This document shows, piece by piece, positions 1-10,135 of a stretch of DNA of 64,000 nucleotides. The stretch is from contig CAVOQD010000034.1 of assembly GCA_963698255.1 (NCBI GenBank), positions 186,001 through 250,000 of the forward strand, given 5' to 3'. The DNA comes from JAWKOK01 sp963698255. GTDB lineage: Bacteria; Chloroflexota; Anaerolineae; Caldilineales; Caldilineaceae. The notes beneath the pieces were generated by a model. It made no database searches, had not been told where the DNA came from, and saw nothing but the letters and a program-made list of their open reading frames with translations. The position numbers and the translations under genes were made by a program. Position 1 is the first letter of the stretch. Each line of letters opens with the position of its first letter.

Positions 1-289
1 CAAAGACGAAATACTGGGTGCTGGAACCGCAGCGGCGCGTGATGTCGTAGAGGCGCTCGTCGAAGCTGCTGACAAAGGTTACCGTGGCCTGGCCCGTCTT
101 TGCGCCCTCGCGCACAAAATCACTCTGGCGGTAGCCGAGTGAGTCGAAGAGCACAAAGCCGATGGCCTCCAGCACCGTGCTCTTGCCCGCGCCGTTTTGG
201 CCGACGATGGCGTTGGTGCCCGGCGTGAAGGGGATGGTCGCTTCCCGGTAGCTCTTGATATTCTCAAGCTTCAACGAGACTATCTGCAT
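1..289 (-). CDS. sbcC: SbcC/Rad50-type ATPase, N-terminal part (cut by window edge)
   Basis: Only the first ~96 codons are in the window; the gene runs off the left edge. Reading down the minus strand from the ATG at 289 (RBS GGAGA just upstream) the product begins MQIVSLKLENIKSYREA and carries a Walker A motif GQNGAGKST at about residues 33-41, followed by the LEAIGFVLF segment typical of SbcC/Rad50/RecF-class SMC-like ATPases. In the family this subunit dimerises through its ATPase head and pairs with the SbcD/Mre11 nuclease to open hairpins and process double-strand breaks. The sbcD gene lies directly upstream on the same strand, which supports the assignment over RecF or a generic SMC. 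The two genes are separated by an inserted ~147-bp inverted repeat (303-449), so sbcC translation cannot be coupled to sbcD here. Confidence 0.87.
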   Translation of the reverse strand, partial: MQIVSLKLENIKSYREATIPFTPGTNAIVGQNGAGKSTVLEAIGFVLFDSLGYRQSDFVREGAKTGQATVTFVSSFDERLYDITRRCGSSTQYFVF

Positions 290-302
290 CTCTGTCTCCT
301 GC

Positions 303-449
303 TGGGAGGCTGTCGGAGAGACCAAGAAATCGACCGCGGATGCGGCGGATTAGGCGGAAAGAGCCTGATTCTATCTGATATTATCGGCATTTATCAGCCA
401 AATCCGCCGCATCCGCGGTCTATCGTCCTTCTCTCTGACAGACTCCTAG
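303..449. repeat. Family A inverted repeat between sbcD and sbcC
   Basis: About 147 bp, nearly identical to the copy at 36521-36666. Ends GGCTGTCGGAGAGACC and CTCTCTGACAGACTCCTAG. It supplies the sbcD stop codon and separates sbcD from the sbcC start at 289. Confidence 0.85.
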
Positions 450-1759
450 GTGTTTTCTCTTTCAGCGCTTTCCTTCAGCGCGCCCGCGATCTCATCGATG
501 ACGGTCTCGGGCGCGGCCCCGTCGACGGCCAGGGTCTTGAGCGACATGGCCAGCTCGGCCCAGCGTTCGCTCTCGCGGCTGTAGCGGGCGTCGAGTTCGA
601 GCAACTCGGTGACGATCTGTCGCTCCAGTTCGCGGCGGTTGAGCTTGGCATCGGCCGAAATGGCGAACTCGGTGGCGCGTGTCATGTTCTTGACCTGGGC
701 GACCAGCGGCTCGAAGATCGTCTCGACCAGACGCTCGATCCGGTCCATCTCCAGGCCGCTGCGATCAAAGGGCAGCACACCGGTCAACACCAGTTCCACC
801 ACCGGTCGATTGGCTTTGGACAGGCGGCGAACGTCGTGATCGCGCGCCTGGCGGGCCAGAAAGCGCTCGCATTCGTCGTAGAGCATTTCGGGCGTCGTCA
901 GGTGATCGACCTTGAGCCGCAGCCGGATGAAGGTGCGCCGCGGATTGGCGTAGAGTTGGGCCCGATGTTTGGGATGTCCGGCTTCCGCGTCCTCGGGATC
1001 GGTCGAATCGGTGTCGACGCTGACCAGAAAATAGCCTCGCTCCGGCCATTCGGCCTCGGAGACGGAGCAGGTCTCGGGGCTGCCGGGGTTGTAGATCCAA
1101 CCGTCGTGTTCAAAGGGCTTGTGGATGTGGCCCATGGCCAGATAGTCGACATGGGGTTTGAGGACCGACAGTTCACGGTGGCTCAGCCCGCCGGCCTGCT
1201 CAGCCAGAACACCTTCGACGCCGGCATGGGCCATGAAGATCGTATATTCGATCTTGTCGTCCGGCTGATCGGCCAACGTCTCTGCGTAGGCGGCGATGGC
1301 CGAGTGGCTGCTGGAACCGACATATTGGAGTCCATGAATCCGCAGACCGGGCACCGGATCGACGTAGGATCCGGCCCGCTTGTCGTAGGCCGCAAGTTGG
1401 GGTCTGCCGTCGACAAACTGGGGCGTCAGCAGGATCAGCAGTCGGCGGATGGCCAGAAAGTCCATCCAGCCGATGTAGTCCTCGTAGTGGGATCGCTCGT
1501 GGTTGCCCTCGATGGCGATGCAAGGGATGCCGGCTTTCTGAAGTTTTTCCAGCGCGGCCACGGCCTGATTGAGGGTCAGGGCGTCAATCGAGCGTTTGTG
1601 GAAGAGGTCGCCGGCCAGGATGACAAAGTCGACCTGCTCGGCGATGGCCGCGTCGATCACGGCGAAAAAAGCGCGGGCAAAATCATTGCCGCGCTCGGGA
1701 CTGTTGTACTGCTTGTAGCCGAGGTGAATGTCGGCGCAATGGAGAAATCGAGTTTTCAT
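446..1759 (-). CDS. sbcD: SbcD/Mre11-type DNA exonuclease
   Basis: A 437-residue calcineurin-like metallophosphoesterase. Metal-binding motifs are in the expected order: CADIH (D10, H12), AGDLFHK (G50-D51), EGNHE (N86, H87), a His at 178 in FMAHAG, and GHIHKP (H211, H213). Length, motif spacing and the neighbour sbcC fit the nuclease subunit of SbcCD/Mre11-Rad50, which acts in the cytoplasm on DNA ends and hairpins. It starts with ATG at 1759, 47 bp after the GNAT gene ends, within the same-strand chain hrcA-grpE-GNAT-sbcD-sbcC. Oddity: the TAG stop (446-448) lies inside the terminal inverted repeat of the element at 303-449, so the last residues may have been changed when that element inserted. 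Confidence 0.93.
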   Translation of the reverse strand: MKTRFLHCADIHLGYKQYNSPERGNDFARAFFAVIDAAIAEQVDFVILAGDLFHKRSIDALTLNQAVAALEKLQKAGIPCIAIEGNHERSHYEDYIGWMDFLAIRRLLILLTPQFVDGRPQLAAYDKRAGSYVDPVPGLRIHGLQYVGSSSHSAIAAYAETLADQPDDKIEYTIFMAHAGVEGVLAEQAGGLSHRELSVLKPHVDYLAMGHIHKPFEHDGWIYNPGSPETCSVSEAEWPERGYFLVSVDTDSTDPEDAEAGHPKHRAQLYANPRRTFIRLRLKVDHLTTPEMLYDECERFLARQARDHDVRRLSKANRPVVELVLTGVLPFDRSGLEMDRIERLVETIFEPLVAQVKNMTRATEFAISADAKLNRRELERQIVTELLELDARYSRESERWAELAMSLKTLAVDGAAPETVIDEIAGALKESAERENT

Positions 1760-1806
1760 GGTCCAATGTCGTCGTTGTGGAGAGCGAGGGTGGTGGGGAG
1801 ATCGGT

Positions 1807-2835
1807 TCAGATGTCGCCCATTTTTTTGCGCATAGTCAGTAGCGTGCGCGCAGTGGTGAAGCCGTTGGCGTTGGCTGTCTCTATGGCCGCTGTATGATCG
1901 GTTGGCAGTTCCAGCGTCACGGGCAACCGTGGGTAATCGGCCAGCATGCGCATTGTCCAGGCCATAAACGCATCCTCGTATTTGCCGTAATTGTCCGGAC
2001 GCACCCAGATCTGAAGTTCGTGGTTGCCGCTCCAGCGCTGGGCCGTCAGCACGATAGCCGCTTCAAATCGGCGCGTGATCTGGATGCAATGGCGATAGAC
2101 GTCTCGGCGACCGATCAGATGTGCGAACCATTCGCCGATCTGTTGTTCGAAGTTGATCTGATAGTCGGCACGCCGCAGCGGACGCCACCACTGAGCCTGT
2201 GCGTGAAGTTGGCAGTTGGCCAGTTCGTACAGCTCTTGCCCGTGGCTGGCCGAGAAGCTGAGAAAATCGGGTATCATCTGAATTTCGGCCGGCAGGGCAG
2301 CGCGCTGCGTCGCCGGATCCAGTACCAGGTCCGATTTCCCGCCCAGGTATTCAAAGCCGAGTCCGTCGTAAAGCTTGCGGGCGGCGTCGTTGCGGGCATA
2401 GACTTGCAGCACGGCCCATCGCCCGCCCGATGATTCGATGTGTTCGAGGGCCCGGTTCATCAGCCGGCGAGCCAATCCTCGTCCACGATGCGTCGGCGCC
2501 ACCGCGACATTGGCGATCTGCCAGCGACTGCCCTGCCTGTCGGCCTTCTGGACGGTGACATTGCCGACGATCTCTCCATCATCCACCCAGACGAAGCCGT
2601 TGAAGACATCGTTGAACTCGCCCGTCGTGCGATTGACCACTTTGAGAAAGCCGCTCATATGGCTCATGACGCGCATCTCGCGCAGCGCTGCATTGCCGCG
2701 CGCATCCAACTCGCTGGCAAATGACTCAGCGATCAGTTCGGCGACGGGCCGCAGATCTCTTCCAATGTCAAACGGGCGAATGCCGTTGGCGTTCCGGCTG
2801 TCGACATGTCCCGTTGCCGCATGGATTGCGGTCAT
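1807..2835 (-). CDS. GNAT-family N-acetyltransferase, probably two-domain
   Basis: A 342-residue protein. Residues ~18-175 are a GNAT domain: the acetyl-CoA binding motif A reads VAVAPTHRGRGLARRLM at about 110-126, followed by VLQVYARNDAARKLYDGLGF, the usual C-terminal strand-helix. Residues ~190-342 are weakly GNAT-like, with LELPTDHTAAIETANANGF near the end resembling a second motif, suggesting a tandem or degenerate second domain. The substrate cannot be read from sequence. It lies 21 bp downstream of grpE and 47 bp upstream of sbcD, so it is probably co-transcribed with them. Confidence 0.8.
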   Translation of the reverse strand: MTAIHAATGHVDSRNANGIRPFDIGRDLRPVAELIAESFASELDARGNAALREMRVMSHMSGFLKVVNRTTGEFNDVFNGFVWVDDGEIVGNVTVQKADRQGSRWQIANVAVAPTHRGRGLARRLMNRALEHIESSGGRWAVLQVYARNDAARKLYDGLGFEYLGGKSDLVLDPATQRAALPAEIQMIPDFLSFSASHGQELYELANCQLHAQAQWWRPLRRADYQINFEQQIGEWFAHLIGRRDVYRHCIQITRRFEAAIVLTAQRWSGNHELQIWVRPDNYGKYEDAFMAWTMRMLADYPRLPVTLELPTDHTAAIETANANGFTTARTLLTMRKKMGDI

Positions 2836-2856
2836 GACTGGCCTCGGTCTCTCATC

Positions 2857-3532
2857 CTACATGGCGACTCTTACCATCGCCGGGCGCAACACACGCCCCT
2901 TAAACTCGTAGCCGGCCCGCAGGGTTTCGATGATGTGGCCGCTTTCGACGTCTTCGCTGGGCTCGCTGCTGATGGCCTCGTGGAGGTTCGGGTCGAACTC
3001 GCCTTCCCGTGCAATGATCGTGACGCCTTGATCATCCAGCAGAGAGGCGAGCTTCTTGTGGATCTGGCGGAATCCGTCGACCCATGAATCGTCTTCTTCG
3101 TTGAGTTCCTCCGGCAGATTGCCGAAGGCAAGATCGAAGTCGTCCAGGATGGGCAACAGTTGTTCGGCCAGGTGACCGCTTGCCCGCTGAATGGCATCGG
3201 AGAGCTGGCGCTCCTGACGTTTCTTGCTGTTCTGGAACTCCGCAGCGATGCGCTGGACCTGGTCCGTCTGCGCCGCGGCCTCGGCCCGAACCTCGGCCAG
3301 CTCGGCTTGCAGTTGTTCGATCAGCGCTGCCTCAGGGGAGATTCTCCTCTTCGACAGCGGCTTCACTATTTTGCTCATCAACGAGTTCGTCCCCTTCGGC
3401 CACGATTTCGCCTTCCAGAACTTCGACCACCGCATCCGGCTGGTTGTCGGCCTGGGCGCTCACCGGGGACTCGTCTCCGGCAGCGGCCTCGATTTCTTCG
3501 ATGATTTCGTTTGACTCTTTCACTTCTGACAT
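2857..3532 (-). CDS. grpE: GrpE nucleotide exchange factor (frame change at 3335)
   Basis: Two overlapping minus-strand frames make one GrpE. The first (3532 to 3332) gives an acidic, disordered 66-residue N-terminus beginning MSEVKESNEIIEEIE. The second continues with EAALIEQLQAELAEVRAEA, a long coiled coil, then the beta-domain with LPILDDFDLAF, the EGEFDPNLHEAI signature and a C-terminal GYEFKGRVLRPAMVRV. Joined, it is ~224 residues, normal for GrpE. The break is at CTC CCC TGA (3340-3332): reading CCC-C-TGA with a +1 step restores the frame exactly. GrpE is the DnaK co-chaperone that drives ADP release. It sits downstream of hrcA, as in many bacteria, but dnaK and dnaJ are not nearby. The run of four C could be a sequence error; a +1 recoding site is the alternative. 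Confidence 0.88.
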
Positions 3533-3617
3533 AATTGCTTTGCTGTTCTCTCTGTCACTTGTAGACTGTCGTATCCGTTTTGGGGTCTAGCGATCAAATT
3601 GCTTGCGGACTTGTTTC

Positions 3618-3699
3618 GTTCGCACGCCCTTCGTGCGAGCGGATCTAGCCCGATCGCATACCGATCAATTTCAATGGTTCGCACGCCCTTCGTGCGAAC
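3618..3699. repeat. Family E paired hairpins between hrcA and grpE
   Basis: GTTCGCACGCCCTTCGTGCGAGC (3618-3640) and GGTTCGCACGCCCTTCGTGCGAACC (3676-3700), two palindromic ~23-bp hairpins in the intergenic gap; same unit as at 48907-48986. Confidence 0.8.
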
Positions 3700-3739
3700 C
3701 AAACGATCACCGATCCCCGGGTGGTTTGATTGGTTACCC

Positions 3740-4839
3740 TCAGGGATCCGTCGGGCGACCGACCATGTCGCCGACCATGTCGCTCATCACGGTGGCCACG
3801 AAGCGCACGGCGCTGATGGTTCGGCCGTACGACATGCGCAGCGGACCGACCACACCCAGCACGCCGGTGGCGTGATTCGCCACGCCGTAGCTGCCGATGA
3901 TCAGGCTGATATCCTGTAGCTCGTCGAATCGTCCATCGCCGGCGATGACGACCTGCACGTCGTCTGCGCTGGGATATTCGTCCAAAATCTGGTCGAGCAG
4001 CGGCCGGCGTTCCAGCACGCTGACGATCTTGCGGACATTGGCGTTTTCGGCGAATTCGGGCGCTTCCAACATCTGTGCCAGTCCGTCTCGATAGATCTGG
4101 CCGCCGAACTTGTTGTCGATGCGGCCCATGATCTCTGCGACCAGAATCGCCACCTGCATGGCCAGCAACGCCTGCGGTCCTTGGGCCGTCAACTGGTGGC
4201 AGCGCTTCAATACGTCATCTACAGTTGCGCCGGCCAGCCGCTGGTTGAGTTCGTTGCTGATCTGGCTCAGTTCGAATTGCTGCATCGGTTCGTCCAGGTC
4301 CAGCAGCGGCTGCTTTACCGCGCCTTCTTCCAGCACCAGAACCAGCAGCACTGTACTGTCGCGGATCCCCACCAGTTCCAGGTGCTTGAAGCGACTCTGG
4401 TGCGCCTTGGGCGCTGTGGCCAAGGCCGCTCCATGCGATGCACGTGCCAGCACCGACGTGCTCACGCGCAGCCATTGATCCAGTTCGCGCCGTGCCTGGG
4501 AAAACTCGCTGCGGATCAGTCGGCGCTCGGTAGACGGCAGTTCCGTGTCGGCCATCAGATGCTGAACGAAGTAGCGATAGCCGGCGTCGGTCGGGATGCG
4601 TCCCGCGCTCGTGTGAGGATGGGTGAGCAGCCCTTCCTTTTCAAGCGCGGCCATGTCGTTGCGCACGGTTGCGGCGCTAACACCCAGACTCGTACTCGGT
4701 GGCGATTGCCGTGCCGGCGACCGGCTGGGCGGTCTTGGTATATTGCTGTATGACGATGCTCAGCACACGATGCCGTCGAACGGTGACCGGGATCGAGCGA
4801 GCTTTCGTCGGGTGAGTTTTCCTGGTCCAAGGTTGTCAT
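3740..4839 (-). CDS. hrcA: HrcA heat-shock repressor (two frame changes)
   Basis: The C-terminal 300 residues are in one clean frame, beginning at the wing of the DNA-binding domain (RNDMAALEKEGLLTHPHTSAGRIPTDAGYRYF) and ending ...GVVGPLRMSYGRTISAVRFV, the HrcA signature. The missing helix-turn-helix is present upstream in two other frames: RRHRVLSIVIQQYTKTAQPV and AGTAIATEYES, then GVSAATVRNDM. Frame changes at about 4789-4791 (CCC in GATCCCGG) and 4683-4685 (GGG) each need one base removed; with both removed the protein is ~365 residues, a normal HrcA length. HrcA represses chaperone operons by binding CIRCE. I saw no CIRCE inverted repeat (TTAGCACTC/GAGTGCTAA) in front of hrcA or grpE, so the target operons are probably elsewhere. 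Start chosen at ATG 4839, where the protein begins MTTLDQENSPDE. Confidence 0.88.
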
Positions 4840-4860
4840 AGACGCATAAAATACCAGATT

Positions 4861-4961
4861 CAGTACTTCACGAACTGTCATTCAGAGCGGGTTTCCGAAC
4901 ACTTCGACTCTGGCAAGTGACCAGCGAAGAATCTCGCTTTTCACCAAATCGTGCACTACTG
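4861..4961. repeat. Family D element, copy 1, upstream of hrcA
   Basis: 101 bp from CAGTACTTCACGAACTGTCATTCAGAGCGGG to TCACCAAATCGTGCACTACTG; CCAGCGAAGAATCTCG inside. Lies between the hrcA start and the wcaJ stop codons. Confidence 0.85.
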
Positions 4962-4964
4962 TGA

Positions 4965-6426
4965 TTAGTAGGCGTTCTGATTCGTGCCCACAATCGTCTG
5001 AACCGCCGTTCGGATCAGAATTTTGAAATCGAGCGCCAGCGACCAATTTTCGATGTACCAGAGATCGTATTTGGTGCGCTCCATGATCGAGGTGTCGCCG
5101 CGCAGACCATTGACCTGGGCCCAGCCGGTCATTCCGGCCTTTTCGCGGTGGCGGTCCATGTAGCGCGGAATGCTCTGGCGAAACTGTTCCACGTAGACCG
5201 GGCGTTCCGGCCGTGGACCGACCAGGCTCATGTCGCCGATGAAGACATTGACCAATTGGGGCAGTTCGTCGATGTTGAAGCGACGCATGAGCGTGCCCAG
5301 TTTGGTTCGCCGCGGATCGTCCTCAATCGTCCAGCCGGGGCCGTCGGTCTCGGCGTCCAGGCGCATGGAGCGAAACTTGATGATCTTGAAGGGACCGGCA
5401 TCCAGTCCCATCCGCTCCTGGACGTAGAAGACCGGCCCGGGGCTGTCCAGCTTGACCAGCAGTGCGGTGAGCAGCATGAACGGGCTGGCCAGCACCAACA
5501 TCGTCCCGCTGACCAGAATATCCATGCCGCGCTTGAGGGTCAGCTTCCAGCCCTGCAGCGCCACATCGCGAATCGTCAGCAGCGGCAGGCCGCCCAGATC
5601 GCCGATGCTGACCTCGCTGGCCATGATCTGGAAGACATCGGGAAAGACGCGAATGCCCACCTTTTCGCGCTCGCAGAGACTGATGATGTTGACCAACTCC
5701 TGGTGGCTGCTCTCCGGCAGGCCGATGATCACTTCGTCGACATCATAGGTCTCGATGATCCTCGGAATATCGGCCAGACTGCCCAGGACGGGAATGCCGG
5801 CGATCTCTTCGATCGCATCGCCCTTTCCCACGACGCCGATGACCTGGTAGCCCATCTTGGGGTTGCCCATGATCTTCTGCAACAGCATGCGGCCGATTTC
5901 ACCGGCGCCGACCAGCAGCACCTGGTCGTCGCCCACGCCCTTGGCCTGCGCCTGCCATTGGATCTGGGCGTGGAGCGAACGCGCCACCGTCAGGAAGAAG
6001 ATGCTGGCAATCCAGGCATAGAGGAGCATGGTGCGATGATAGTCGAAGTCCGGCACGGCCAACGCCAGCATCGCCACGGTAAAGAGCATCGCCAATGTGT
6101 TGAAGACAATGATCTTGAAAAACTCGTCCAGGTGGCCGATCGGTCGCCGTCGCTGATACATGCGGCGGACAAAGAAGATGCCGAGCAGGAAGGCGGACTG
6201 AAGTGCAGGCAGCGGCCAGAATTCGAGGAAGGGACCGATGATGACCGTCGGGGTCACGGTCGAGCAGCCAGTAGGCCAGGTAGTACGCCATCCACGTACA
6301 GCCCACATCGATTATGACCAGGGCAATGATGAAAAGCCACTGAGCGCGTTTCATCATCACCGGTCGATTGCGCCGGCGAGCGCCGTACTCAGGATATGAA
6401 GTTGGCTCGGACAGACTCTGCTGCAT
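4965..6426 (-). CDS. Undecaprenyl-phosphate sugar phosphotransferase, WcaJ/CpsE type (frame change at 6250)
   Basis: An exopolysaccharide polyprenyl glycosylphosphotransferase of ~486 residues once the frame change is bridged. The N-terminal hydrophobic part is split: frame one (6426 on) gives MMKRAQWLFIIALVIIDVG and ends at YWLLDRDP; frame two continues TVIIGPFLEFWPLP. The break is a CCCC run at 6250-6253 where removing one C joins them. The middle holds a Rossmann-like CoA-binding domain (LLVGAGEIGRMLLQKI). The C-terminal catalytic domain is typical: KRGMDILVSG, SPGPVFYVQERMG, FKIIKFRSM, and DELPQLVNVFIGDMSLVGPRP. The family transfers a sugar-1-phosphate to undecaprenyl phosphate as the first step of capsule or exopolysaccharide repeat-unit synthesis at the cytoplasmic membrane. 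It lies 13 bp after the GT2 gene on the same strand, probably one operon. Confidence 0.9.
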
Positions 6427-6439
6427 AATCCTGTTCGAT

Positions 6440-7495
<1,056 letters not shown>

Positions 7496-7497
7496 AG

Positions 7498-7761
7498 AGT
7501 TTTCGAGCCCGTTCTGCGATTGGCGCCTGGCCCATCCTCAATGGACGGACGTTGACATCGGCGATGGAACGCACAGAACGGGAACCGTTAGACGATCCAA
7601 AATCCATGATGTTCGCTGGAATTTTAGCACAGTCGAGCAATCGTGGTCAAAGCGGGCCGCAATTTCACGCCTTCAACGGATGTGCGCGTTGCTCGATTTC
7701 TTCATGGAAAGCAAGGTCGGCTGAGAGCCGAGGGGCTATCGTCAGATACAAGCGGCCTGGT
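7498..7761. other. Divergent intergenic region between GT2 and FemAB genes
   Basis: About 300 bp with no credible gene. It carries the minus-strand promoter for the GT2-WcaJ pair and the plus-strand promoter for the FemAB gene (both listed separately). A short sequence AGAACGGGAACCGTT near 7575 is partly palindromic; nothing else stands out. Confidence 0.6.
7621..7650 (-). promoter_or_regulatory. Sigma-70-type promoter for the GT2-WcaJ pair
   Basis: Minus strand: TTGACC (7650-7645), an 18-bp spacer, then TAAAAT (7626-7621). The predicted start of transcription is near 7614, leaving a leader of about 120 nt before the GT2 start at 7495. Confidence 0.6.
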
Positions 7762-7791
7762 TTGTTGCCCAATGCTCGTTGACGTTATGAT
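7762..7791 (+). promoter_or_regulatory. Promoter giving a probable leaderless FemAB mRNA
   Basis: TTGTTG (7762-7767), an 18-bp spacer, then TATGAT (7786-7791). The predicted first transcribed base is about 7798, which is the A of the ATG of the FemAB gene, and no Shine-Dalgarno sequence precedes that ATG. Confidence 0.55.
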
Positions 7792-7797
7792 AGCAAC

Positions 7798-10116
7798 ATG
7801 CCACAGAACACTGATAATAGGAATTTGATCATCCGAACAGACAACGCCATCGACCCGACGTCCTGGAATCGTTTCGTCACCGATCATCCCCATGGCCATC
7901 TGCTCCAAAACAGCGGCTGGGGCGCGCTCAAGTCGCGCTTTGGCTGGCGTTGCCGGCGCGTGGCCCTGCATGATGAGGCCGGCGCTCTGGTCGCCGGCGC
8001 GCAGATTCTCTTGAGCAGCGTTGCCGGACTGACCCTCGCTTATCTGCCGCGGGGACCGGTCACGGACTGGCGCGATGCCAGTCTCACCGGCCGCTTGATG
8101 GACGAGATTGTGGCCGTTGCACGCCAGGAAGGCGCGGCTGTGCTCAAGCTCGAACCGGAATTGGTCGATACGCCGACCAGCCATGCTGTGCTGGCCGGCT
8201 ACGGCCTGACTGAGGTGGGGGAGACCGTTCAGCCGCCCAGCACCATCATCCTCGACATCAGCGGTGATGAGGCGACCATTCTCAAGCGCATGAAGAGCAA
8301 GTGGCGCTACAACATTCGCCTGGCCGAGCGCAAGAGTGTTGTCGTCCGTGAGGCGTCGAAGGCCGATCTGCCGGCGTTCAACCGATTGATGGCGACGACC
8401 GGTGAACGTGATGGTTTCACTGTCCACAGCCCAGCCTACTACGCAGCCGCATACGACCTGTTTGTGCCCGAGCATGCCGCCTTTCTGATCGCCGAATATC
8501 AAGGCCAACCGCTGGCTTCGATTGTGGTCTTCACCTACGGCAAGACAGCGTGGTACCTCTGGGGAGCGAGCAGCAATCGGGAGCGCAACCGCATGCCCAA
8601 CCACGCGCTCCAGTGGGCGGCCATTCGCTGGGCCAAGGAACGAGGCGCAACCCGCTACGATCTGTGGGGCATCCCCGACGATCTGGGCAAGTTGGCCAAT
8701 GGCCTCAATAACTGGGACGGCACGCCGGTGCCGTCGGATCACCTGCCCGTGAATGTCAACGAACTACCGGACGGCGAACTGTGGGGCGTCTATCGCTTCA
8801 AGCAGGGTTTTGGCGGCGACGTCGTGCGCCATGTCGGCGCCTGGGAGATGCCGATCCGGCCTTTGGCCTACAAGGTCTACCGGCTAGGATTGAGGGCACG
8901 AGCGCAGAGCCAAAGCTTGCGACGCCAGGCGGTCCAGCTTCGTGCACATCTCCAGGATGCTTCGGAATCGACGCCCTCTTCGATACCGTCCGCTGGACTC
9001 AAGGGAATTGAGTCGCCGCAGATCTGGCGCGATCTGCTGGCCGACCTGCCCGCTCCGCACGTGCTGCAAAGCTGGGAGTGGGGCGATCTGAAGGGTCAGA
9101 CCGAGTGGAACGCCGAACGCTTTGTGGTCACGGATGCCGGCGATTCGGGCAAGCCGATTGCCGCCTGCCAATTCCTCTGGCGGCAGGTGAATGGCCGGCT
9201 GCCGCTGCGCGTTGCCTATGTGCCCAAAGGTCCGGTTCTCGATTGGTCGGACGACGACGCTGTGGATCGCACGCTGGATGCGCTGGAGCAACTGGCGGCG
9301 GCCAAAGGCTGCATCTTCGTGAAGATCGACCCGGATGTACGCGAGGATAGCGAAGAGGGACGGCTTCTGCTGCATGCTCTTTCACGTCGGGAATGGCGCT
9401 TCAGCCGGGAACAGATCCAGTACAAGAACACCGGTTTCAGTGAACTGCTTCCTGTCGAAGCCACAACCGGGGACGATACCGGCGATGCATACGCCGTGGA
9501 CGAGGAGCGATTGCTCGCGGGCATGAAGAGCAAGTGGCGTTACAACATTCGCCTGGCCAAACGGCGAGGGATCACGGTTCGCGAGGGCAGCCAGGACGAT
9601 CTGGCAACGTTCTACCGACTCTACGCCGAGACCGCCGACCGTGACGGCTTCACGATCCGACCGTTCGGTTACTACGAACTGATCTGGCGGCGGTTTCTCA
9701 ATGCGCAGAACGACGACGCCAATCCGACCGGCGGCGTGCTTCTGCTGGCCGAGCATGCCGACGATCCGGCGCCGCTAGCCGGACTCTTCCTCTTTCGCTA
9801 CGCCCGCCGCACCTGGTATCTCTACGGAGCGAGCAGCGACCGCCACCGGCGCGACATGCCAAATCATCTATTGCAGTTTGAGGCGATGCGTTGGGCCACG
9901 GTACAGGGTTGCACCATCTACGACTGGTGGGGCGCGCCCACCGATCTCGATGATGAAAACGATGAACTACAGGGCGTCTGGCATTTCAAACAGGGGTTCG
10001 GGGCCGAGTTCCAACCCCATGTCGGGGCATGGGATTTCGTGGTCAAGCCGTCGCTCTATGTCGCCTATTCAGAGGCGATTCCGCGGGTTCTGGATGGTTT
10101 GAGATGGGTACGGTGA
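7798..10116 (+). CDS. Double FemAB-type peptidoglycan bridge (aminoacyl-tRNA) ligase
   Basis: A 772-residue protein made of two homologous FemX/FemAB modules in tandem (about 1-375 and 395-772). Each has the same landmarks: HLLQNSGWGALKSRFGW and HVLQSWEWGDLKGQTEW near the start, LAYLPRGPVTDW versus VAYVPKGPVLDW, the hallmark MKSKWRYNIRLA in both, and a C-terminal WYLWGASS / WYLYGASS followed by YRFKQGFGGD / WHFKQGFGAE. Family members add amino acids from aminoacyl-tRNA to the lipid-II stem peptide in the cytoplasm. Bacterial Fem proteins normally carry one such unit of two GNAT folds; here a whole unit is duplicated inside one chain. It stands alone, with a probable leaderless mRNA and a convergent hairpin just downstream (10136-10170). 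Confidence 0.88.
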   Translation: MPQNTDNRNLIIRTDNAIDPTSWNRFVTDHPHGHLLQNSGWGALKSRFGWRCRRVALHDEAGALVAGAQILLSSVAGLTLAYLPRGPVTDWRDASLTGRLMDEIVAVARQEGAAVLKLEPELVDTPTSHAVLAGYGLTEVGETVQPPSTIILDISGDEATILKRMKSKWRYNIRLAERKSVVVREASKADLPAFNRLMATTGERDGFTVHSPAYYAAAYDLFVPEHAAFLIAEYQGQPLASIVVFTYGKTAWYLWGASSNRERNRMPNHALQWAAIRWAKERGATRYDLWGIPDDLGKLANGLNNWDGTPVPSDHLPVNVNELPDGELWGVYRFKQGFGGDVVRHVGAWEMPIRPLAYKVYRLGLRARAQSQSLRRQAVQLRAHLQDASESTPSSIPSAGLKGIESPQIWRDLLADLPAPHVLQSWEWGDLKGQTEWNAERFVVTDAGDSGKPIAACQFLWRQVNGRLPLRVAYVPKGPVLDWSDDDAVDRTLDALEQLAAAKGCIFVKIDPDVREDSEEGRLLLHALSRREWRFSREQIQYKNTGFSELLPVEATTGDDTGDAYAVDEERLLAGMKSKWRYNIRLAKRRGITVREGSQDDLATFYRLYAETADRDGFTIRPFGYYELIWRRFLNAQNDDANPTGGVLLLAEHADDPAPLAGLFLFRYARRTWYLYGASSDRHRRDMPNHLLQFEAMRWATVQGCTIYDWWGAPTDLDDENDELQGVWHFKQGFGAEFQPHVGAWDFVVKPSLYVAYSEAIPRVLDGLRWVR

Positions 10117-10135
10117 AGGGGTGAGAGGGTGGCAA

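Noticed and set aside
4839..4970. CIRCE operator in front of hrcA/grpE
   Set aside because: No TTAGCACTC-N9-GAGTGCTAA or near match was seen; the intergenic DNA upstream of hrcA is a family D repeat.
5148..6317. Long plus-strand open frame opposite wcaJ (and similar frames at 197-1897, 40204-41694, 55216-56685)
   Set aside because: They are mirror images of strongly conserved genes, lack any domain, and carry the His/Gln/Asp-rich composition expected of antisense reading of GC-rich genes.
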